From the NCBI RefSeq assembly GCF_028330965.1, contig NZ_JAQMUB010000080.1:1-64000 (forward strand): 64,000 bases of DNA, written 5' to 3'. The position numbers and the translations under genes are program-made. The notes below the pieces were generated by a model. The model ran no database searches. It worked only from the letters and a program-made list of their open reading frames with translations, and was not told the DNA's origin. The DNA is from Oscillatoria sp. CS-180. GTDB taxonomy: Bacteria > Cyanobacteriota > Cyanobacteriia > Phormidesmidales > Phormidesmidaceae. How positions within the stretch are numbered: position 1 is the stretch's first letter; every line of letters begins with the position of its first letter. Below are positions 44,576 through 53,450 of the stretch, in pieces.

Positions 44576-45463
44576 CTATGAGGAAAGCCCTCCTCTAGGA
44601 TCGAAGGCATCTCGCAGACCGTCTCCCAGGAGATTGAATGCTAGTACCGTCAGGGTAATGAATAGACCTGGAAATACAATTGTCCAAGGGGCAGAGAGCG
44701 AATACCCACCTTTGAACGCATCCGAAAGCATAGTGCCTAGTTCTGGCGTGGGTGGCTGAGCACCTAGGCCAAGGAAACCTAGCCCGGCGGCTTCGAGGGT
44801 CGAAGTCCCGATCGCTAGGGTTGCCTGAACGGTCAGCGGCGCCAGACTTGCAGGCAAAATATGCTGAAAAATGATCCGGGGCGGTTTCGCCCCAAAAGCG
44901 CGCACAGTCTGGACAAATTCCTGTTCCCGAAGCGAAAGCACCATACTGCGGGTCAGGCGAATGAATTTTGGAATCTGCACGATACCGACGGCAAACATGA
45001 CGCTAACCATGCTGGGACCGGTAACCGTCACGATCGCGATCGCCAACAAAATCGATGGAAACGCCAACATTACATCTGTCAGCCAACCAATGGCAATTTC
45101 TATCCAGCCCCGAAAATAGCCTGCTGCCAATCCCAACATTACCCCAATCATCAATCCCACGAGCACGGCCACAAGACCGATCACCAAAGAGGTTCTAAGG
45201 CCGTACCAAACCTGAGTCAAGATGTCGCGTCCCAACCCATCTGCACCAAACCAATGTTCTAAACTGGGGCCTTGTAGTCGTGCAGCATAATCGCGATCAG
45301 TTGCTGGATCATAGGGATTGAGGACGGGAGCCAAAATAGCAGCTAGGGTGATGAACACCGTCAGCGCCAGGCCAATCAGGCCAGACGTTGATTCCAGAAA
45401 CCGCTGAACGGCTCGATTTTTCAGTAGCCGAGATGCGGGGTTAGAAGCTGTAGTCGTTGTCAT
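44576..45463 (-). CDS. ABC transporter permease, DppC/OppC type
   Basis: This inner-membrane permease belongs to a peptide/nickel-type ABC importer. It has the DppC N-terminal part (VLNPYDPATDRDYAARLQGPSLEHWFGADGLGRDI), about six membrane segments, and the EAA-type cytoplasmic loop (VRAFGAKPPRIIFQHILPAS). C-terminal LLGDGLRDAFDPR is typical. It is third in the operon on the minus strand, 85 bases after DppB. The substrate cannot be decided from sequence; dipeptides, oligopeptides or glutathione are the usual options. Confidence 0.9.
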   Translation of the reverse strand: MTTTTASNPASRLLKNRAVQRFLESTSGLIGLALTVFITLAAILAPVLNPYDPATDRDYAARLQGPSLEHWFGADGLGRDILTQVWYGLRTSLVIGLVAVLVGLMIGVMLGLAAGYFRGWIEIAIGWLTDVMLAFPSILLAIAIVTVTGPSMVSVMFAVGIVQIPKFIRLTRSMVLSLREQEFVQTVRAFGAKPPRIIFQHILPASLAPLTVQATLAIGTSTLEAAGLGFLGLGAQPPTPELGTMLSDAFKGGYSLSAPWTIVFPGLFITLTVLAFNLLGDGLRDAFDPRGGLSS

Positions 45464-45548
45464 AGGGACTATTCCGAGTTGACTGTGACAGACGGTTTGA
45501 CCGAGCGAGTTCGCAGATACAAGCGCTGCTGCCGGCTCACAGAAAGGG

Positions 45549-46559
45549 TTACTTGTACTGAATTCTGGGGTCTAGAAAAGCATAGGAAATATCGATAATG
45601 AGGTTGACCAGAACAAAGACAAACGCGACAAAAACAACCCCGCCTTGTACTACCGGATAGTCTCGTAGCAAAATGCCTTCGTAGATCCACTTGCCAATTC
45701 CAGGCCAAGAGAAAATGGTCTCAGTCAAAATCGCTCCACCCAATAGAGTGCCAAACTCCAGGCCCACAATGGTGACTACTGGCAGCATGGCGTTCTTCAA
45801 GGCATGCTTAGCAATGACCCAGAATTCTAGGACTCCCTTCGCGCGGGCCGTTCGGATGTAATCTTGAGACAACACCTCCAACATGGCACTGCGAGTAATT
45901 CGTGCCAGGATCGCTAGAGGAATCGTACTTAGCGTCACGGCAGGCAGTACCAAATGCGACAAGATGTTTCCCAAAGCTCGGAAGTCGCCCTGAATCAGAG
46001 CATCGAAAATGAAAAAGCCCGTGACTGGCTCAAACGAATAACCCACATCGACGCCAATACGACCACTGGGTGGCAGCCACTGAAGGTTGACAGCAAAGAG
46101 GTAAACCAGCAGTAAGCCCAACCAATAAACTGGAATTGAGACGCCTAAGAGCGATCCGCTCATCATCAAATTATCGATGATGCTGTTCTTGCGGACGGCG
46201 GCAATGACTCCTGCGGGAATTCCCAAAATCAGGGCAATCAGCATAGCGACGACCGAGAGTTCGAACGTGGCCGGCCAGCGCAGCAAGATCTCCCGCCAAA
46301 TCGGCACCCCAGTAAAAATGCTGGTGCCCAAGTCAAAAGTGACTAGGCTGCCCAAGAAGGACAGATACTGCAGCGGGAGAGGCTCGTTGAGGCCCATACG
46401 CTCTCGTAAAACTTCAACTTGGTCAGGCGTGGCGCGATCGCCGAGCAAAGTCACTGCCGGATCCCCTGGGATCAGATGGAGAAAAGAAAACACCAACAAG
46501 GAGATACCCAGCAGCACAGGAACAAGCTGAAGCAAGCGCTTGATGATATATTTACCCAT
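45549..46559 (-). CDS. ABC transporter permease, DppB/OppB type
   Basis: It starts with the DppB signature (YIIKRLLQLVPVLLGISLLVF) and HLIPGDPA, and has six membrane segments. The EAA loop reads YIRTARAKGVLEFWVIAKHALKNA, and the C-terminus ends ISYAFLDPRIQYK. The 336-residue length is normal. The ATG overlaps the TGA of the binding-protein gene (ATGA at 46556-46559 region), showing translational coupling. It partners with the adjacent DppC-type permease. Confidence 0.9.
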   Translation of the reverse strand: MGKYIIKRLLQLVPVLLGISLLVFSFLHLIPGDPAVTLLGDRATPDQVEVLRERMGLNEPLPLQYLSFLGSLVTFDLGTSIFTGVPIWREILLRWPATFELSVVAMLIALILGIPAGVIAAVRKNSIIDNLMMSGSLLGVSIPVYWLGLLLVYLFAVNLQWLPPSGRIGVDVGYSFEPVTGFFIFDALIQGDFRALGNILSHLVLPAVTLSTIPLAILARITRSAMLEVLSQDYIRTARAKGVLEFWVIAKHALKNAMLPVVTIVGLEFGTLLGGAILTETIFSWPGIGKWIYEGILLRDYPVVQGGVVFVAFVFVLVNLIIDISYAFLDPRIQYK

Positions 46560-48232
46560 CAGCTTTTCTCAACGGTCGAAAATAGCTCAGACCCTAAAGG
46601 ACTGGGTTCCCACCCTGAAACACTGGCTCGTTGTGCCAGCAACGGTTGCGAGTGCACAATAGGAATCCGCAAAGCCTCTTCAAACAGCAAAGCATCGACT
46701 TCCTGATACAGAGCTTGGCGCTCTGCTTGATCGCTTGCGACTCGTGCCTGGTTGAGCAGATCAAAGAGTTCAGCGTTCTGATAATCGCCCAAGTCTTGAG
46801 TTGCACCTGGGCCAAAGTGAGCATAGAGGAAGTTGTCGGGATCACCATAGTCTCCGGTCCAACCCAGCATGAAGGACTGGAAGCCAGGCGCCGTATTTCG
46901 GTCTTCTAGATAAGCGCCCCAGTCTTTGGTTTGTAGATTGACTCGGATACCCACTTGGCTTAGCTCCGCTGCAAACGCTTCAGCAATTGGCTTAGGATTT
47001 GGGAAATAGGGGCGACTGACTGGCATATACCACAAATCCAAGTCAAAGCCGTCGGGATATCCGGCATCAGCAAGAGCCGCTCTAGCAGCCTCGATGTCAT
47101 ATTGATAACCTTCGACTTCATCGCTGGTGAAGTCAGCCATTGAAGGTGGAACAAAGTGACTGTCCGTTTCGCCTAGATCGCCCCAAAAGGCTTTTACAAT
47201 TTCAGATTTGTTGATAGATTGTGCGATCGCCTGTCGGACCTCTGGGGATGCCAGTGGTTCATAAGAAGGGTTAAGGGCCAAGTAACCCACATTAAAGGAG
47301 GGGCGGAAAACAGCTTCTAGATTGGGATCGGATTCAATCTCCGTCAATTGATCAGGGGTTAGGTCAACGGTGAAATCAAGGGTTCCTGCTCGCAGCTGGG
47401 CTAAACGAGCTGCTGGATCTTCAACAAAACTAATCACTAGTTGTTCTGCTTCAGGAAGTCCTTCTTCCCAGTAGTCCGGAAAGGCAGATAGGGTGATGCG
47501 ATCGCCGCTGGTCCAACTTTCGAAGACGAAAGGCCCTGTGCCGACAGCCACTCCTGAAGGAGTGCCATAACTGGCTCCGGCTTCTTGCATTGCCGTTGGG
47601 CTAGCAATACCAAAATATCCGGAGGAGATAGCAGCGGGAAAAGCAGCAAAGGGTTCAGCCAGTTCAAACTCGACAGTTAAATCATCAACGGCTCGAACAT
47701 CGACCAGTGTAGAAGCGTCGTCTCCTCGAAAGCCGCCGAACAGGTCAGTCCAGATCTCGTAGAGGTTGCCTTCGGCACGATAGCCAAATTCAAACTCGGG
47801 ATCCCACCAGCGTTGAACGTTGAAAACCACGGCATCGGCATTGAGATCAGTCCCATCGTGGAACTTAACACCCTCTCGTAGGGTAAATGTCCAAGTCAAA
47901 GCATCTTCTGACGCACTCCAATCAGTCACTAATTCAGGAGACAGTTCGGTTGTCCCAGGTTCAGTGCCAATCAGGTAGTTGTAGATTTGCCGCTGTACAT
48001 AGATTGAGTTGCCATCGGTAATGTTGCCGGGAGTTAAGTTAACGGGTTGTCCCCCTGAACCGAAGACTAGAGCGCCTGTATCTGCTGGAGCAGCCGCTTC
48101 TTCTGAAGCTGCGGGTTCGTCAGCAACATCTTGCGCTCCTCCGCAGTTGGCTAGCACCAGGGCCAAAGTTAGTGCAAATATAGCCAAGACAAATCGCTGA
48201 AGATAACGTCGCAATAGCCTTCGTTTGCTCAT
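46559..48232 (-). CDS. ABC transporter substrate-binding lipoprotein (SBP_bac_5 family)
   Basis: The N-terminus has a basic start, a hydrophobic segment and a lipobox LALVLANC with Cys30, so it is a membrane-anchored periplasmic lipoprotein. Family 5 features include LVTDWSASEDALTWTFTLR, GVKFHDGTDLNADAV, GTGPFVFESW and the C-terminal LLFEEALRIPIVHSQP. It binds peptides or related solutes for the two permeases encoded downstream. ATG 48232 has AGGAG about 12 bases upstream. It is first gene of the operon and is divergent from the ATPase gene across 0.67 kb. Confidence 0.9.
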   Translation of the reverse strand: MSKRRLLRRYLQRFVLAIFALTLALVLANCGGAQDVADEPAASEEAAAPADTGALVFGSGGQPVNLTPGNITDGNSIYVQRQIYNYLIGTEPGTTELSPELVTDWSASEDALTWTFTLREGVKFHDGTDLNADAVVFNVQRWWDPEFEFGYRAEGNLYEIWTDLFGGFRGDDASTLVDVRAVDDLTVEFELAEPFAAFPAAISSGYFGIASPTAMQEAGASYGTPSGVAVGTGPFVFESWTSGDRITLSAFPDYWEEGLPEAEQLVISFVEDPAARLAQLRAGTLDFTVDLTPDQLTEIESDPNLEAVFRPSFNVGYLALNPSYEPLASPEVRQAIAQSINKSEIVKAFWGDLGETDSHFVPPSMADFTSDEVEGYQYDIEAARAALADAGYPDGFDLDLWYMPVSRPYFPNPKPIAEAFAAELSQVGIRVNLQTKDWGAYLEDRNTAPGFQSFMLGWTGDYGDPDNFLYAHFGPGATQDLGDYQNAELFDLLNQARVASDQAERQALYQEVDALLFEEALRIPIVHSQPLLAQRASVSGWEPSPLGSELFSTVEKS

Positions 48233-48903
48233 AACCCTTACTCCTAAATATCAAAAGTTTCTAAAACTGACATTCTGCACTTAGCACAACATCCTGCATT
48301 TAGCCCTCTAACTCCTTGCCAGCTGGGAGCTTCAATCTTGAAAACCCTTAGCTCGTGGAGCAGGGAACCAAAGCAGTCAACATCAGCTCAACTGCCAGAT
48401 CCTCCGAGTAAAACAGTTTTTTGATCACACTACCAAGCTGCCGCTAGGATTGACCGAACTTACCCGAATCTCTGAGCAGAAAAGTGAGTAAACAGATACA
48501 GATGATAGCTTGATGCCTGATTCATGATGCTGGTCAAGCGCAATGAGGCTTCTTCTGAGAAAAACGACATAGCGTTGCAATTCGCTGGATAGCCCAACTG
48601 GAGGGGAAATCAGGCTACCGTACCCGAATAACGACATACCTTAAACCTGACCATTGATAGATATTTGGGCAATGGTTGACAGATCCCTCGTTCAATTGCC
48701 ATCACAGCATCTTAAACTGAGCCAAACAGATTTCTCTTGAGCGGTTTAGGTATCGTTTTCGTCAGTTGTAGTCATTCCAGTTCCGTTAGGACAAAGCGGC
48801 GAGCCATCTGGCGATGCGCTCAGCACTTGAATGCGACTGCACGCCTAGACGGCTAAAGCTGTGCAAAACTTTGTTTGTTTTAACGTCACCTGAGTACTGA
48901 TAT
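48233..48903. other. Divergent promoter region of the ABC transporter, with repeat copy B
   Basis: About 0.67 kb between the divergently transcribed binding-protein operon and ATPase gene. Apart from repeat copy B (48764-48872) no gene or strong hairpin is seen. Minus ORFs at 48425-48637 and 48786-49046 look spurious; the latter crosses repeat B. Confidence 0.5.
48764..48872 (+). repeat. Dispersed intergenic repeat, copy B
   Basis: From the shared CAGTT start at 48778, 60 ungapped bases match copy C at 44 positions by hand count, and 14 of the 16 differences are transitions. Best-conserved blocks are GCGAGCCATC and GCTCAGCAC. GGCTAAAGCT at its right end is shared with copy A. The copy ends 31 bases before the start codon of the ABC ATPase gene. 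Confidence 0.65.
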
Positions 48904-50709
48904 ATGGCTTTTCCTATTCTTGATGTTCGCGAGCTCTCTGTTGCATTTGCGACCAAGTCAGGTCCGATTACTGCGGTCAAGCCAATATCCTTCACGCTGG
49001 CAGCAGGAGAGACTTTGGGACTAGTTGGAGAATCCGGCTCAGGCAAGTCTGTAACCTCCCTAGCGATTATCGGGCTGCCAGGACAAAACGCAGAGCTATC
49101 TGGAGAAATCTGGTTTCGTGATCCCAGTCAGCCTGAGGCAGACCCCGTCAATCTACTCAGGCTCTTACCAGAAGAGCGGCGGCAATACCGGGGAAAGCTC
49201 ATTTCCATGATCTTTCAGGAACCGTTGACTTCACTCAATCCCGTTTATACCTGTGGTGACCAGGTGATTGAGGCCTTGCGATTGCACCAAGGACTGAAGA
49301 ATGAGGCGGCTAGAGCAAAGGCCGTAGAGTTATTCGAGGAGGTCAAGCTCCCTGAGCCACAGCGAATTTTGGGGCGCTATCCTCATCAGCTTTCAGGAGG
49401 ACAACAGCAGCGAGTGATGATTGCGATCGCCCTCGCAGGTAATCCAGCCGTTTTAATTGCGGATGAACCCACTACCGCTTTGGACGTCACCATCCAGGCC
49501 ACCATTCTGGATCTGCTGCGCGAGTTGCAGTCATCCCGGGGGACAGCGATCATATTCATTACCCATGACATGGGGGTTGTATCAGAGATTGCTGACCGCG
49601 TAGCCGTGATGTACAAGGGCAATCTAGTTGAAATTGCCCCTGCCTATGACCTGTTTGCTCATCCTCAACACCCCTACACCAAAGGTCTGCTGAACTGTCG
49701 TCCCCGTCCTCAGCAACAACTGCAACGCTTGCCGACCGTTAGCGACTTTATGGAGGAAGATGACACTAATCACGATGGACCTACTCAAATTGTGGCTAAG
49801 GTTCATACAGCAGAGGAGGAAGCTGCCCTCCTAGCAGAAGTTGATCCTGAGAACCGAGAGCAGCGCCGTCAGGCTTTGTGGCACCAGGAACCGATTCTAA
49901 AAGTAGGTCACTTGACCAAAGCCTTTTCGGTACGGCGAGGATTCTTAAGCACTAAAGCAGAGCTGCGAGCAGTGGATGATGTTAGCTTCGAGGTCTATCC
50001 GGGCGAAACGTTGGGCCTTGTTGGAGAATCCGGCTGTGGCAAATCGACTTTGAGTCGTTGCCTACTGCGATTGATTGAACCCACTACTGGAACCGTTCAT
50101 TTCGATGGTCGCTCAGTCTTGGATTTGAGTTCAACAGAAATGCGTCGTCTACGGCGGGAGATGCAAATCGTCTTTCAGAATCCCTATGGATCGCTTGATG
50201 CACGGCAGAGTATTGGTGCTGCCATTATCGAGCCGATGAAGATCCACGGTTTGGGGGGCAGCGAATCTGATCGACAAGCCCGTGCCGCCGATTTGCTAGA
50301 GCGAGTAGGGTTGGATGCCAGTGCCCTGAGACGGATGCCGCACGAATTCTCAGGTGGGCAACGACAGCGTATCTGCATTGCTCGAACGCTGGCTTGTGAA
50401 CCTAAATTCATTATTTGCGATGAATCAGTCTCTGCTTTAGACGTTTCTGTGCAGGCTCAGGTGCTGAATCTGCTTAAAGATTTGCAAAAGGAATTTGACC
50501 TAACTTACATCTTCATCTCCCACGATCTGAGTGTGGTTAAGTTCGTGAGCGATCGCATTATGGTCATGAACCGAGGCCGCATTGAAGAAATAGGGCCAAC
50601 TGAGGATATCTACAACTCACCTCAGAGGCCCTATACTCAACAACTTATTGCTGCCATTCCTGATACTGACCTCGATGCCATTCGTCAGCGGCAGATGGTA
50701 CAAAGCTGA
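48904..50709 (+). CDS. Fused double ABC ATPase of a peptide-type importer (DppD-DppF)
   Basis: Two complete ATPase domains lie in one 601-residue chain. Domain 1 (about 5-270): Walker A GESGSGKS, signature LSGGQQQR, Walker [13 protein letters not shown]-loop ITHDMG. Domain 2 (about 325-590): Walker A GESGCGKS, signature FSGGQRQR, Walker [13 protein letters not shown]-loop ISHDLS. Each has the oligopeptide-type C-terminal extension ([22 protein letters not shown]). It powers the permeases encoded on the other side of the divergent spacer. Start ATG has no clear SD. Fused DppDF proteins are known (GsiA/YejF type). Confidence 0.9.
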   Translation: MAFPILDVRELSVAFATKSGPITAVKPISFTLAAGETLGLVGESGSGKSVTSLAIIGLPGQNAELSGEIWFRDPSQPEADPVNLLRLLPEERRQYRGKLISMIFQEPLTSLNPVYTCGDQVIEALRLHQGLKNEAARAKAVELFEEVKLPEPQRILGRYPHQLSGGQQQRVMIAIALAGNPAVLIADEPTTALDVTIQATILDLLRELQSSRGTAIIFITHDMGVVSEIADRVAVMYKGNLVEIAPAYDLFAHPQHPYTKGLLNCRPRPQQQLQRLPTVSDFMEEDDTNHDGPTQIVAKVHTAEEEAALLAEVDPENREQRRQALWHQEPILKVGHLTKAFSVRRGFLSTKAELRAVDDVSFEVYPGETLGLVGESGCGKSTLSRCLLRLIEPTTGTVHFDGRSVLDLSSTEMRRLRREMQIVFQNPYGSLDARQSIGAAIIEPMKIHGLGGSESDRQARAADLLERVGLDASALRRMPHEFSGGQRQRICIARTLACEPKFIICDESVSALDVSVQAQVLNLLKDLQKEFDLTYIFISHDLSVVKFVSDRIMVMNRGRIEEIGPTEDIYNSPQRPYTQQLIAAIPDTDLDAIRQRQMVQS

Positions 50710-50728
50710 TGCCAAATCTAAGAGCACC

Positions 50729-51139
50729 CTACGGTTTTAAGCTAGGCGTATCAACGGTGCCATAGAGTTCGGGCAAATCTCTTGAAGGCGGTAAGCTTTT
50801 AGCGTCTCTGGTTTCGATGAAACCGGTATAATACGCTCCAGTCTCAATTTCTAAAGAGCCAGCAACTACATCTCCTTCTAAACGTGCTGTACGGCTCAAT
50901 GTCAGCTTGCCTTTTGCTACGACTCTGGCCTTGAGCACCCCGTGGACAACGAGATTATGGGCTTTCACTTCAGGTCCTTCGATCAACCCAGTGGATGAGA
51001 TTTCCAAGTCACCTTGAACATCGACAGTACCGTGAATGATACCGTCTACTCTCAACATGCCTTCAGCATGCAAAACTCCTTCGAACTCTGTCTTCTGGCT
51101 GAGATATGTCAATAACGGTGCCGATTTGCGCCTGAACAT
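50729..51139 (-). CDS. Bactofilin (polymer-forming cytoskeletal protein)
   Basis: Bactofilins form beta-helical filaments that organise wall growth or cell shape. This 136-residue protein has the N-terminal FRRK..., the core TEFEGVLHAEGMLRVDGII followed by repeated short strands (GTVDVQGDLEIS, GVLKARVVAKGKLTLS, GDVVAGSLEIETGA), typical of the triangular beta-helix. It ends in a Pro-rich tail. ATG 51139 is chosen; the frame extends to a TTG at 51175. It converges on the ABC ATPase gene. Monocistronic. Confidence 0.85.
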   Translation of the reverse strand: MFRRKSAPLLTYLSQKTEFEGVLHAEGMLRVDGIIHGTVDVQGDLEISSTGLIEGPEVKAHNLVVHGVLKARVVAKGKLTLSRTARLEGDVVAGSLEIETGAYYTGFIETRDAKSLPPSRDLPELYGTVDTPSLKP

Positions 51140-51783
51140 ACGTATTTTGCCTCGCCCAACGTCTAAACCAAACAACTCATTGCACAGAACAAGAACAGTC
51201 TTTGAATCAAAATACTCTTTTTTCTGTGCCCAGAGACACCCCGGTGCTGTGGATCAGTGAGTCTACACAGAGAATGCTTTCCTAATTGTAAAATTCCAAA
51301 GACCTTTCGAGAAATAAAAAACGGCTTACCTAGCAAGAACAAACGACCTATTCTACGGAGTTAATTCGAATAAGCTGATCCCTAACGATCCCTCCTCATT
51401 TCATTGCTATTCGGGCCGGTTATTTATTTCTCCGTATTTGTTACTGAAAAACCGAAGGAAAATCTAAAGTTTTCTTATGCAATAGATTTCTGGGATCACT
51501 ATATTAAAGAAAGGCTTGATGGTTGAAAGGCTGACGAGAGGAGTGATCCCTGCTCTATAGAGGGGAAATCCGATTACTTCACGCGGGATAAACAGGTTAG
51601 GGCAATTGCTGGGTTCTTGGAGCGATCGCATAAGTGATTCGCTTTGAAGATCGCCTATGCCCAATTGCATAGGGGCAAGTTTTGGCGAGCCTTATGTGAT
51701 CGGTTGTTCCTCACAGAGTACGGGGAATATTACGTCAGTATCTCCTCCCACAGCCCGACACTTTAAGAAATTCGGGGATAGTC
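51140..51783. other. Spacer upstream of the carotenoid-domain gene
   Basis: About 0.64 kb between divergent bactofilin and carotenoid-domain genes. It holds a small hairpin (CCTATGC 51654-51660 with GCATAGG 51667-51673) and a HIP1 core near 51622. A minus ORF at 51464-51670 shows nothing recognisable. Confidence 0.45.
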
Positions 51784-52248
51784 ATGGCAGTAACTAATTT
51801 AAAATCCAATCTTGACAACACGACAGTTAAATTCCGGCAATCGAGTGCGCGCACACAGCTAGTAATCCTTTACTACCTGGCGCAAAAGCTTCATAGGGCC
51901 TCTAAAGTAGCCACGCCGAGCGCTTTATTTTCGCAAAAGGTCCATGGAGTTCTTAAGCAGATTCAGCAACTTTCCTGCGAAGATCGGTATGTTGTGCTGG
52001 AGGAAATTTTGAGAGGAAGTCCGACCCGTCTGACGGAAGCTTATGACGAGTTGGATACGAATATGAGAATTGCTTTTTGGTATCGCCTTGCTAATAATCG
52101 TAAGGGCAATCTCTTGCCATCGATGCCCTATGGACAAAACTTGAATCTCGATCAAGAAGCACTACTCTCGGAACTGGATAGCCGCGATTCAAATGAATTA
52201 GTGACTTTCCTAAGAGAAGCGGTTGAGGCAGAGACAATGACGGCCTAA
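51784..52248 (+). CDS. OCP N-terminal-domain-like protein (helical carotenoid protein relative)
   Basis: The 154 residues align with the all-helical N-terminal domain of the orange carotenoid protein, which binds a ketocarotenoid and quenches phycobilisomes. Matches: RTQLVILYYLAQKL with OCP DQLALIWFAYLEMG; VHGVLKQIQQLS with the NALKEIQAM helix; NMRIAFWYRLA with NIKLGFWYRLG (Trp99 = OCP Trp110); and the last helix LVTFLREAVEAE with ITVLRNAVVDMG (Arg144 = OCP Arg155). OCP Trp41 and Tyr44 are replaced by Tyr30 and Ala33. There is no C-terminal NTF2-like domain and no such gene next door. Pigment binding is uncertain. Confidence 0.7.
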   Translation: MAVTNLKSNLDNTTVKFRQSSARTQLVILYYLAQKLHRASKVATPSALFSQKVHGVLKQIQQLSCEDRYVVLEEILRGSPTRLTEAYDELDTNMRIAFWYRLANNRKGNLLPSMPYGQNLNLDQEALLSELDSRDSNELVTFLREAVEAETMTA

Positions 52249-52261
52249 CACCGTCGCTATC

Positions 52262-52300
52262 GAGAAGGAAGTTTGATACATGCCCCTTGACTTCCTTCTC
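52262..52300. terminator. Hairpin between convergent genes
   Basis: GAGAAGGAAGT (52262-52272) and ACTTCCTTCTC (52290-52300) pair perfectly over 11 bp with a 17-base loop. It starts 14 bases after the carotenoid-domain gene and lies 58 bases from the stop of the convergent rhomboid gene. No strong T-run follows on either strand. It could act as a bidirectional terminator. Confidence 0.5.
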
Positions 52301-52357
52301 TGTAATCATTGCTAGGTGGTTTATCGTTTTGCCTTAATAAGATTGGCACCGGCTATA

Positions 52358-53080
52358 TTACGCTTTCATCGAAAATTCTTCTCGCTTACTTTCAAACAGT
52401 CCTAGTAGAGGTCCTGCAATCGCACCAAAGACGAACCCTCCAGCATGTGCCCAGTAAGCAATACCACCTTCCGCCATTCCAATGTTGGCAGGAACGTTGA
52501 GGCTAGCGACACCATAGGCCGCCTGCTGTAAAAACCAAATACCTAGATAGAACATAGCTGGAATTCTAATGGGAAAGAAGAAAAATCCAAGGGGAACTAT
52601 AGTGAGAATTCGTACATCAGGAAAGCGGAAAACATAAGCGCCCATGACACCTGCGATCGCTCCACTAGCTCCCAAAGAGGGAATTTCTGAGGACATGCCA
52701 AAATACCATTGCGTCATTGTTGCTAGCGTGCCGCAAATAAGGTAGAAAAGCAGGAATCGGATATGCCCTAATTCTTCTTCGACGTTATTACCAAAAACCC
52801 ACAAATACAGCATGTTGCCAGCGATATGTAAAAAACCGGCGTGAATGAACTGTGCTGAAATCAATGTGAACCATTCATGCACTGTAGAGAGCGTGATGCT
52901 TTTCCAGTGCAAACTGCCCGTTAACTGCTCGGGCACAACTGCCCAAGACTGAAAAAAATCCATCAAGTCTGGAGGCAAGAGCGTTAACTCATATAGAAAA
53001 ACCAGCACGTTGATCGCAATCAATCCGTAAGTGACATACGGTGTAATCTTGATGGGGTTATCGTCTTTAAGAGGTACCAC
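52358..53080 (-). CDS. Rhomboid-family intramembrane serine protease
   Basis: The family cleaves membrane-spanning substrates inside the bilayer. Active-site Ser139 is in LGASGAIAGVMG and catalytic His212 in WAHAGGFVFG, with the oxyanion region HIAGNMLYLWVFG (His85, Asn89). About six membrane segments are visible in 240 residues, the compact bacterial form. The start codon is GTG 53080 (MVPLKDDNPI), which matches the usual N-terminus PLRDDNP of bacterial rhomboids. It is convergent with the carotenoid-domain gene. Confidence 0.9.
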   Translation of the reverse strand: MVPLKDDNPIKITPYVTYGLIAINVLVFLYELTLLPPDLMDFFQSWAVVPEQLTGSLHWKSITLSTVHEWFTLISAQFIHAGFLHIAGNMLYLWVFGNNVEEELGHIRFLLFYLICGTLATMTQWYFGMSSEIPSLGASGAIAGVMGAYVFRFPDVRILTIVPLGFFFFPIRIPAMFYLGIWFLQQAAYGVASLNVPANIGMAEGGIAYWAHAGGFVFGAIAGPLLGLFESKREEFSMKA

Positions 53081-53450
53081 GCTGAACGCTATTGATTGAC
53101 AACTTGGGTCAACTTACCAAATGGGTCTTCAAGCGAACAGTGTCCTTGGATAGATTAGAGAACGATTCATCCATAGGTTTTGCTCCATTCCGCCTTAAGA
53201 ATGTCACTCTTAGGGAATCCTTAAGAGTCTTCTGAAAGCCGCATTATTAAGCTTGTTTCTCTCGCTATGACTTTATTCTTGATACCTTCTAAAGGTCCTC
53301 AAGATTATTTTCAGTGGCATCATATTGCTCAAGTTCAGTTTTTCTCTTGTAACCGGGAAATATATAGGTATTAGAGAAATTGAAGTCGTTAGGATGATGG
53401 AGGTAACAGGATAAAGAGGCTATTGAATCAACCTTTGGGTGCTTTTGGTA
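53081..53450. other. Divergent spacer without recognised features
   Basis: About 0.37 kb between the divergent rhomboid and diguanylate cyclase genes. AT-rich; no gene, hairpin or repeat of note. Confidence 0.4.

Noticed and set aside
44861-45262. 133-codon ORF antisense to the DppC permease
   Set aside because: His/Asn/Gln-rich shadow of a clear membrane permease gene.
48786-49046. Minus ORF across repeat B and the ATPase start (SFSRLGVQSHSSAER reads vaguely like an HTH end)
   Set aside because: Frame is not conserved in repeat copies A and C and overlaps the start of a strong ATPase gene.
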